From NCBI GenBank assembly GCA_031271375.1, contig JAISVU010000301.1, positions 1 to 5,839 of the forward strand: a stretch of 5,839 nt of DNA, read 5' to 3'. Source of the stretch: Clostridiales bacterium. Lineage in GTDB: Bacteria; Bacillota; Clostridia; Lachnospirales; WRAX01. Below are positions 1-4,462 of the stretch, piece after piece (positions within the stretch are counted from its first letter, which is position 1; each line of letters begins with the position of its first letter). A model generated the notes under the pieces. The model saw only the letters and a program-made list of their open reading frames with translations, made no database searches and was not told the DNA's origin. Position numbers and translations under genes: made by a program.

Positions 1-2
1 TC

Positions 3-119
3 AAAGAAAAGAAAAGTCTCAAGCGCCCATTATCTAAAATCATGTTTGACTGTCTGCTGAACACTCAGAATATCCTCCCAATCCTTGCTTCTGGAATTTC
101 TTAGAAATTGATTTCCGTC
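3..119 (-). pseudogene. possible C-terminal relic of an unidentified protein
   Basis: Read right to left, positions 119 to 33 give an open stretch with no start codon. It contains the peptide FLRNSRSKDWEDILSV, ends at a TAA (30-32), and continues in the same frame as WALETF to the left edge. The RSKDWEDI..V pattern followed by a W-A-L-E segment recalls the C-terminal part of small nucleotidyltransferase-type proteins of toxin-antitoxin systems, with one in-frame stop. That resemblance is from memory and weak, since only about 38 codons are visible. Its upstream side is cut at a stop (120-122), close to the promoter of the Rpn relic, so if real it was truncated before or by arrival of that element. 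The rest of positions 1-137 holds nothing else I can name. Confidence 0.2.
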
Positions 120-137
120 TTATCGTCAAGCGCCCTA

Positions 138-166
138 TTGCTTTAAGTAATGCTATAAGGTATAAT
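138..166 (+). promoter_or_regulatory. sigma-70-type promoter of the Rpn relic / GH26-like gene unit
   Basis: The -35 box is TTGCTT (138-143), followed by a 17-base spacer and a perfect -10 box TATAAT (161-166). Transcription would start near 173. An AGGAGA Shine-Dalgarno (174-179) then sits 7 bases before the ATG at 187, so the leader is very short. It probably drives the broken transposase gene and, because of the overlap at 752-755, also the secreted protein downstream. The spacer resembles that of the minus-strand promoter at 2763-2791, so both may derive from one promoter lineage. Confidence 0.7.
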
Positions 167-437
167 TAATCATAGGAGATGAGCGCATGGACAATGAAAG
201 GTTCTTCTCGGTGCATAATGACATTGCCTTTAAGATATTCTTCGCGGACGAACGGAACAAGGAGTATTTAGTGAAGCTCTTAAAGGCTGTCCTGAAATTG
301 GAGGACAGCGAATAGGGGTGAACAAGATTCAATTCACCGACATACTGGAGATGAATGTTTTGGAGGTTCCGAAACTTCCTGTTGAGTATGACTGAACCGA
401 TTTATGGATGTGGATGAAATTCATTGAGGCGAGAGAT

Positions 438-444
438 AAGGAGG
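438..444 (+). promoter_or_regulatory. internal Shine-Dalgarno for the ATG at 453
   Basis: AAGGAGG lies 8 bases before an in-frame ATG (453), a textbook Shine-Dalgarno spacing. It encodes the KEE of the conserved RDKEEL stretch, so it may be incidental to the protein sequence. The other candidate start, ATG at 408, has no such site. This decides 453 as the best start for the surviving C-terminal frame. Confidence 0.55.
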
Positions 445-452
445 AATTAGCA

Positions 453-755
453 ATGCTGGTAAAAAACCACCCAGACATGATAACCCCCGCGGAGCGGCTC
501 CTTGAGCTGAACAGGAACAGACATGCCCGCATGGTGATAGAAGCCAGGGATAAAGAACTGAGGGATAATGCGTCCCAGTTGAGTTGGGCGACAAAGGAAG
601 GCAGGGCCGAGGGACGGGCAGAAGGCAGACTGGAAGGCCTAATAGAGGTGGCTAAGAATCTGCTGCGTTCCGGGATGTCTGCCGAGGAAACCGCCCGCCT
701 TACCGGTTTGGCCGTCGGGCAAGTCCAGGATATAATTGATGGAGGCTCCCAATGA
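453..755 (+). CDS. surviving C-terminal Rpn ORF, 100 residues, possible intragenic small protein
   Basis: This frame is open for 100 codons from the ATG behind the internal AAGGAGG to the TGA at 753-755. The product would hold the C-terminal, non-catalytic part of an Rpn protein: a helical segment around PAERLLELNRNRHARMVIEAR, four EGRx/EGxx tetrapeptides (codons about 49-64 of this ORF), and a helix-turn-helix-like tail MSAEETARLTGLAVGQVQDI. It has no signal peptide or membrane segment. In enterobacterial Rpn genes an internally initiated C-terminal small protein is known to inhibit the full-length nuclease, so a stand-alone C-terminal product is plausible in principle. Here the nuclease part is gone, and the frame may persist only because it has not yet decayed or because it couples translation to the gene at 752. 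Whether it is expressed is inference. Confidence 0.4.
   Translation: MLVKNHPDMITPAERLLELNRNRHARMVIEARDKELRDNASQLSWATKEGRAEGRAEGRLEGLIEVAKNLLRSGMSAEETARLTGLAVGQVQDIIDGGSQ
597..644 (+). repeat. 12-base coding repeat encoding EGRx tetrapeptides
   Basis: Four imperfect 12-base units encode EGRA-EGRA-EGRL-EGLI. Variable numbers of such charged tetrapeptides are typical of the C-terminal region of Rpn-family proteins. The units differ at third positions (GAAGGC versus GAGGGA), so this is an older in-frame array rather than a recent expansion. Confidence 0.75.
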
Positions 756-2464
756 ACAGCAAAATAAAAAAGCTCGTCGCTTACGCGGCGGCGCTGATTA
801 CGGTTTTTATGACGGCTTCAGGCGTTTACGGAGCGACGGAGATCTCGCAGCTGGATAAGGCTTACTGGCCGTGGCAGGAGCGTTTCAACGCCGCTCTGGA
901 GGCCGGGGATCACGCCGGAATTATCGCCAGCGGCGAGGAGATTACCGCGCTGTTCCTTGTCGGCGGGGATCCGGCGGTAAAAGCGGCGGAATGGAAGGCC
1001 GGGGGCGACCTTGAGCTGAACATCCTGCGGACCGTGACCCAGTCTGTCGCCGAGGCTTACGAGGCCCTGGGCGACTTCGCAGGGGCTAGGGCGGCTTATG
1101 AGCTGACCCTGCCTGTCGCGGTGGCCTGGCAGGAGGCTAACGCCCCGGCGGACACGGAGTTTGTCAAAACCATCTATCAAAACAAGATCGCCGCGTACGG
1201 GGCCTCTATGACATTATACGCGCAGATTCCCGGCGCGGGCGGCGATGTGAGCTGCCACGGCGCGAAGCATGAGCCTGCCGCGGGCATCATCTACGGCGAG
1301 GTTCACGCCGGGGACGAGGCAAAGCGCGTGAACAGCGCCAAAACACCGTCGGCGTCGCTAGTTTACGTCCTTTATGAAACCGAGATCATATCGGATTTCG
1401 ATTGGATTATCCGGCCCCTCACGCAGACGAGGGACATTGTGGAAATCGCCTGGAACGTCCTTTACGAAGGCGATACGCTCCCCGCCGTCACGAACGGCCG
1501 GGCCAAGATAGAGGCCGCCGCCGATTACCTGAACGGGCTGGGGACGCCGATATGGCTCCGCTTTGGCGCGGAGATGAATGTATGGCAAAAAAAGGCCGAC
1601 CCGGCGCAGTTTATCGCGGCTTTCCGGTTCGTCTCATCCATAATGAAGGAACGCGCCCCGAATGTAGCGATGCTATGGTCTCCCGGTGCGACGGGGCATA
1701 TCGAAACCACCTACGCCCAGTTTTACCCGGGCGACGAGTATGTGGACTGGGTAGGCGTTTCATTATACACAGTGAAGTATTTTCAGGGTAATAAAAACCT
1801 GGATGGCACGGCGCAGGTGTTGTACATGACCGGCGGCTTCGCTAACCCCGTCAAGAAACTGGAGGGAATCGTTGCCCAGTACGGGGATCGCAAGCCGATA
1901 ATGCTGTCGGAATGCGGCGTTGAAAACTATTCCGTCACAAACGGCGAGGATGTTACGGAATGGGCAAAACCCCAGCTCCGCGCCGTTTACCAGACGATTC
2001 CTATGGTATATTCCCAGGTTAAGGCTATTTTATACTTCAATACCGCAGTGGAGGGCCTGGACGAGGCTTATCGCTACACGTTGTATGACAATCCCGCGAT
2101 GGAAACCCTGTACGCGGCGTCGGTGGCCAACCCCTATTTCCTCCCCGCGGGAACCGCCTCCGCGCCTGTTACATATAAAAAACTGGTCTCCGGCGCGGGC
2201 AAGGCCCAGCTGCCCCAAAACAGCGTGGCGCTGGCGATTTATGCCCCGTTTGTACAGAAGGACGTGACGGTTACTTATATGCTGGACGGTCAGTGGATAG
2301 GCTCGTCCCCTGCCGCGCCGTACCGGCAAATCTTCGATTTCAGCGGATACGCCGACGGGGAGCATCTGCTTACGGTAACAGCCGCCGCGGGCGGCGTTAC
2401 GTTAGATAGCGGCGAATACAGCGTTAATATCGCGGGGGGAGTTTGTACGGTGGAAAAGCGGTAG
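752..2464 (+). CDS. secreted GH26-like glycoside hydrolase with Ig-like C-terminal domain
   Basis: The product has 570 residues. A signal peptide is clear: basic MNSKIKK, a hydrophobic core to about residue 22, and probable cleavage after VYG (27) or A28. Residues ~30-155 look helical and somewhat TPR-like (EALGDFAGARAAYEL). Residues ~165-460 match a GH26-like (clan GH-A) barrel: IWLRFGAEMN places a candidate acid/base Glu at 274, and PIMLSECGVE places a candidate nucleophile Glu at 387. The 113-residue spacing is typical of the family, and DWVGVSLY lies between them. Family GH26 cleaves beta-mannans and related glucans outside the cell, but the substrate here is unknown. After a short linker, residues ~475-565 form an Ig-like module (MLDGQWIGSSPAAPYR..YADGEHLLTV). 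GH26 enzymes usually read W-H-E-M-N; the His before the catalytic Glu is absent here. The start is set by GGAGG (741-745), 6 bases upstream, and overlaps the preceding stop as ATGA. No clear terminator follows. Confidence 0.8.
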   Translation: MNSKIKKLVAYAAALITVFMTASGVYGATEISQLDKAYWPWQERFNAALEAGDHAGIIASGEEITALFLVGGDPAVKAAEWKAGGDLELNILRTVTQSVAEAYEALGDFAGARAAYELTLPVAVAWQEANAPADTEFVKTIYQNKIAAYGASMTLYAQIPGAGGDVSCHGAKHEPAAGIIYGEVHAGDEAKRVNSAKTPSASLVYVLYETEIISDFDWIIRPLTQTRDIVEIAWNVLYEGDTLPAVTNGRAKIEAAADYLNGLGTPIWLRFGAEMNVWQKKADPAQFIAAFRFVSSIMKERAPNVAMLWSPGATGHIETTYAQFYPGDEYVDWVGVSLYTVKYFQGNKNLDGTAQVLYMTGGFANPVKKLEGIVAQYGDRKPIMLSECGVENYSVTNGEDVTEWAKPQLRAVYQTIPMVYSQVKAILYFNTAVEGLDEAYRYTLYDNPAMETLYAASVANPYFLPAGTASAPVTYKKLVSGAGKAQLPQNSVALAIYAPFVQKDVTVTYMLDGQWIGSSPAAPYRQIFDFSGYADGEHLLTVTAAAGGVTLDSGEYSVNIAGGVCTVEKR

Positions 2465-2514
2465 ATTGGATTAAACTGGACATAAAATCAACGTTAACTA
2501 AAGCCAACGCGACC

Positions 2515-2589
2515 TTATTCAAGCCAATTTTGAAACTCTAAACCGTTGATACGCGCGAAATGTTTTACATTGCCTGTAATAAGCATGCT
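2515..2589 (-). pseudogene. C-terminal remnant of a PIN-domain toxin (VapC-like)
   Basis: Reading right to left, 24 codons end at TAA (2515-2517) and contain TGNVKHFARINGLEFQNW. This matches the last strand and helix of VapC PIN-domain ribonucleases, whose C-terminus typically reads (V/I)T.N..HF.RI.GL...NW. The conserved Asn and the HF.R segment are present. The frame is closed by TGA at 2590-2592, and nothing of the remaining roughly 100 residues, including the other acidic metal-binding positions, is visible upstream in this frame. No active RNase can be made. It lies directly downstream of the antitoxin-like fragment at 2615-2719 on the same strand, which is the normal antitoxin-then-toxin order, so a deletion probably joined the two. 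Confidence 0.65.
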
Positions 2590-2614
2590 TCATCCGCTCG
2601 TCATCGCTTTTTAA

Positions 2615-2719
2615 TTATTCGTCAATTAGGGTTATAATCGCTTGTGTCCCTTCGGATAGTTTATCTATGCCGATGGGTATGAAGCAACCCTCTGTGTAAT
2701 AAGCCTTGTACGCCTGCAT
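2615..2719 (-). pseudogene. N-terminal fragment of a VapB-type antitoxin, 34 codons
   Basis: A short ORF starts at the ATG at 2719, with AAAGGAGT 6 bases upstream, and encodes a 34-residue peptide: MQAYKAYYTEGCFIPIG, then LSEGTQAIITLIDE, then TAA. The pattern (a short beta strand, an E/N-G-x-F-x-P turn, then LPEGT.x.I(T/V)(I/L)LDE) is what I recall from the N-terminal, DNA-binding-like half of small antitoxins paired with PIN-domain toxins. Such antitoxins normally run to about 70-100 residues, and the toxin-binding C-terminal part is missing. Promoter and ribosome binding site are intact, so the peptide could still be made and might still bind its own operator. It stands between the permease gene and the VapC remnant. 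It could also be an independent small protein, because the assignment rests on a short pattern. Confidence 0.5.
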
Positions 2720-2739
2720 CAGATACTCCTTTCTTAATC

Positions 2740-2753
2740 GGGAAAACATTCCC
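2740..2753 (-). promoter_or_regulatory. inverted repeat at the antitoxin relic's transcription start, possible operator
   Basis: GGGAA and TTCCC (5-base arms, 4-base loop) lie between the -10 box and the Shine-Dalgarno of the antitoxin fragment, at or just after the predicted transcript start near 2756. Antitoxins usually repress their own promoters through short palindromes in this position. The arms are short, so chance is possible. Confidence 0.3.
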
Positions 2754-2762
2754 CTGTAAGTT

Positions 2763-2791
2763 ATTATACTCCAGAGCATCATTGAAAGCAA
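2763..2791 (-). promoter_or_regulatory. sigma-70-type promoter of the antitoxin/toxin relic
   Basis: On the minus strand the -35 box TTGCTT (2791-2786) is followed by exactly 17 bases and a perfect -10 box TATAAT (2768-2763). The predicted start near 2756 leaves a leader of about 37 bases to the ATG at 2719. It begins only 10 bases past the stop of the permease gene, so transcripts from the importer operon would read through it; I see no terminator between them. Confidence 0.65.
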
Positions 2792-2800
2792 TATTATGCG

Positions 2801-3646
2801 TCAATTAGCCCTTACCCTCATGCCCGCCGCGTTAAGCCCGCAGCATACCGCGAACCCCAGGATGTCCGTTACCACGATTGTCGCGCCTACCGGGGCTTCC
2901 AGCGCGATAGACGCGAGGAGGCCTGTCATCGCGCAGATTACCGAGATAACGACCGACGCCAGCGTGACGGCTTTGAAGCTCTTGAACAACCTCATTGCGG
3001 ACAGCGCCGGGATGATGACCAGCGCCGATATCAGCAGGGAACCCACCAGGTTCATAGCAAGGACGATGATAACCGCGATGATGACCGCGATGATCAAGTT
3101 GTACACGCCGGCTCGGTTCCCTGTCGCGGCGGTGAACTCCTCGTCGAACGTTACCGAGAATATTTTGTGGTAGAGCAGTATGAATACCGCGATGACCGCC
3201 ACCGACAGCGCCGCGCACAGCCAAACCTCAGTCAGCGTCAGCGTCAGGATGGAGGTGGAGCCGAAGAGCGTCGCGCACACGTCCGCCGAGAGGTTCGCCG
3301 ATTCCGCGAAGAGGTTTATCACCAGATAGCCCAAGGCCAGCGTCCCCACCGATATCATCGCGATAAGCGCGTCGCCCCTGATCTTTGTCTTCTGCCCGCC
3401 GCGCAGCAGCAATACCGCGCTGCCAACCGTTATGGGCAGCACGAGTAAAAAGTTGGTCGTGAGCTTTACGGCGGTGGCAATGGCCATCGCGCCGAAGGCC
3501 ACATGAGACAGGCCGTCGCCGATGAACGAGAATCGTTTCAGCACCAGCGTCACCCCCAGCAGCGACGAGCACAGTGCGATTAACAGCCCCACAATAATCG
3601 CGTAACGTACGAATGGAAACATCTGTATGTATTCCATGATTGACAT
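2801..3646 (-). CDS. znuB: metal (zinc/manganese-type) ABC transporter permease
   Basis: This is a 281-residue integral membrane protein of the ABC-3 family (ZnuB/MntB/AdcB), of normal length for it (about 260-290). It forms the channel through which a metal ion, delivered by a lipoprotein or periplasmic binding protein, crosses the cytoplasmic membrane. About seven or eight hydrophobic segments are visible, the first at residues 15-36. The conserved loop FIGDGLSHVAFGA (41-53) follows it, and the late segment NLVGSLLISALVIIPALSAMRL is characteristic of the family. The start at 3646 is chosen because GGGAGGAG lies 7 bases upstream (3654-3661); a second Met at codon 4 has no better site. It is downstream of its ATPase but 135 bases away, an unusual gap for this pair. 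The metal cannot be told from sequence; the gene symbol is a family label only. Confidence 0.88.
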   Translation of the reverse strand: MSIMEYIQMFPFVRYAIIVGLLIALCSSLLGVTLVLKRFSFIGDGLSHVAFGAMAIATAVKLTTNFLLVLPITVGSAVLLLRGGQKTKIRGDALIAMISVGTLALGYLVINLFAESANLSADVCATLFGSTSILTLTLTEVWLCAALSVAVIAVFILLYHKIFSVTFDEEFTAATGNRAGVYNLIIAVIIAVIIVLAMNLVGSLLISALVIIPALSAMRLFKSFKAVTLASVVISVICAMTGLLASIALEAPVGATIVVTDILGFAVCCGLNAAGMRVRAN

Positions 3647-3653
3647 TGTGAAT

Positions 3654-3661
3654 CTCCTCCC
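3654..3661 (-). promoter_or_regulatory. strong ribosome binding site of the permease gene
   Basis: GGGAGGAG, 7 bases before the ATG at 3646, is the strongest Shine-Dalgarno on this strand. It would allow independent translation of the permease even though the spacer separates it from the ATPase gene and prevents coupling. Confidence 0.7.
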
Positions 3662-3685
3662 GTAATGAAATAAATAAAATAAACT

Positions 3686-3741
3686 CTCCGTGCCTCTGTG
3701 TCTCTGTGCGTAAAAAATTTATTACACACAGAGACACGGAG
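3686..3741. repeat. imperfect palindrome of CTCTGTG repeats (dispersed MITE/REP-like element)
   Basis: The left arm is CTCCGTG (3686-3692), CCTCTGTG (3693-3700), TCTCTGTG (3701-3708). The right arm CACAGAGACACGGAG (3727-3741) is complementary to the outer and inner units, leaving one 8-base unit (3693-3700) unpaired or able to pair in an alternative register. An A/T-rich loop (3712-3723) separates the arms. From memory, CACAGAGACACGGAG-type palindromes occur in many copies between genes in diverse environmental bacteria. Here it sits between the importer ATPase and permease genes. On the transcribed minus strand the hairpin is followed by a T-rich tract (TTTATTTTATTTATTT, about 3668-3683), so it could act as an attenuator or processing site, though not as a canonical terminator. 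The rest of 3647-3781 holds no gene. Confidence 0.75.
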
Positions 3742-3781
3742 GGATGGAGAAAAGCGGTTAATTTATCTTTCTACCCGCTGA

Positions 3782-4462
3782 TTACCGCGAAACGCTTGAG
3801 CTATATTTATCCGCCGGTCCAAAATACACCGCGTGCGCTTCGCCCAGGTGCAGGATATGGGAGGCGTACTTTAACGCCGCGGCGATGTCGTGGGATATCA
3901 TTATGACGGTAAGGCCGTCTTTGTTGAGTTTTTCGATGATATCATACATATCCGCCGCCGCCTGGGGATCGAGGCCGGTAACGGGCTCGTCCATCAGCAG
4001 CAGCCGCCCTGCGGCGCACAGAGCCCTTGCCAGCAAAACCCTGCGCTGCTGCCCGCCCGACAGTTCGTAGAAGCACCGCCCCGCAAGGTCCGCAATGCCC
4101 AGCTTCTCCATGTTGTCTTCGGCGGCGCGTTTTTGTTCCCCGGTATAGAACGGGCGCATCCCCATTCCGTTAAGGCAGCCGGAGCGAACCACCTCGCGCA
4201 CCGACGCGGGGAAGTCCTTTTGCGCGGCGTTCTGCTGCGGCAGGTACCCGATCTCCCTCGCGTCGAAGCCGCGCTCCGCGACGATAACGCCGGACATGGG
4301 CTTCGACAGCCCCAGCAGCGTCCGCATCAGCGTCGTCTTGCCCGATCCGTTCTCGCCCACCACACATAAATAGTCGCCTGTATGTACATCGAAGGTCAGC
4401 CCCGACACTACCGCCTTCCCGTCATAACCCAGCGTCAAGTCCCTGCATGATATTAATGGCAT
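3782..4462 (-). CDS. znuC: metal (zinc/manganese-type) ABC transporter ATP-binding protein
   Basis: This 226-residue cytoplasmic ATPase energises the permease encoded downstream. All nucleotide-binding motifs are present: Walker A GENGSGKT (36-43), Q-loop YLPQQN (73-78), signature LSGGQ (134-138), Walker B LLLMDEP (154-160), D-loop GLD (163-165) and switch His in ISHD (H191). The segment FPASVREVV after the Q-loop and the C-terminal YFGPADKY are typical of the ZnuC/MntA/AdcC group of metal importers. The length is at the short end of the family but complete. AAGGAG (4468-4473) lies 5 bases before the ATG at 4462. The first 10 bases overlap the end of the upstream exporter gene, so the two are probably translationally coupled. 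The symbol is a family label; zinc versus manganese is not decided. Confidence 0.88.
   Translation of the reverse strand: MPLISCRDLTLGYDGKAVVSGLTFDVHTGDYLCVVGENGSGKTTLMRTLLGLSKPMSGVIVAERGFDAREIGYLPQQNAAQKDFPASVREVVRSGCLNGMGMRPFYTGEQKRAAEDNMEKLGIADLAGRCFYELSGGQQRRVLLARALCAAGRLLLMDEPVTGLDPQAAADMYDIIEKLNKDGLTVIMISHDIAAALKYASHILHLGEAHAVYFGPADKYSSSVSR

Larger units (their letters stand above)
187..755 (+). pseudogene. decayed Rpn-family PD-(D/E)XK nuclease/putative transposase
   Basis: The family (PDDEXK_2, Rpn recombination-promoting nucleases) normally has around 300 residues and cuts DNA through a PD-(D/E)XK fold. Three pieces remain. The first is an intact N-terminus at 187-315 (42 codons, MDNERFFSVHNDIAFKIFF..), with its own AGGAGA Shine-Dalgarno. 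The second, in another frame from about 318, carries FTDILEMNVLEVPKLPVEYD and stops at TGA (393-395), probably a former GGA because the family usually reads ..DGT(D/E)LW.. here. The third continues in that same frame from 396 through WMKFIEARDKEEL, EGRx repeats and the C-terminal helical tail NLLRSGMSAEETARLTGL. About 100-130 residues between the first two pieces, including the catalytic core, are missing. Nuclease activity should be absent. The identification is firm; the deletion size is estimated from remembered relatives. Confidence 0.88.

Noticed and set aside
408..410. ATG as the start of the surviving Rpn C-terminal frame
   Set aside because: It has no Shine-Dalgarno, while the ATG at 453 has AAGGAGG at ideal spacing.
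597..644. Short repeats as a CRISPR array
   Set aside because: The units are contiguous 12-base coding repeats without spacers, encoding EGRx tetrapeptides.
2501..2527. Direct repeat AAGCCAA (2501-2507 and 2521-2527) as a target-site duplication
   Set aside because: Seven bases in AT-rich DNA only 20 apart is weak, and no element lies between the copies.
2796..3173. 125-codon plus-strand frame opposite the permease
   Set aside because: It is antisense to a clear ABC-3 permease and has no recognisable domain or ribosome binding site.
3228..3737. 169-codon minus-strand frame starting in the palindromic repeat
   Set aside because: Its start (NFLRTETQRHGEF) is a translation of the repeat, and the remainder is a shifted frame of the permease gene.
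3686..3741. Palindrome as a canonical rho-independent terminator
   Set aside because: The stem is not GC-dense near the loop and the following minus-strand tract is T-rich but interrupted. The downstream permease belongs to the same system, so full termination would be counterproductive.
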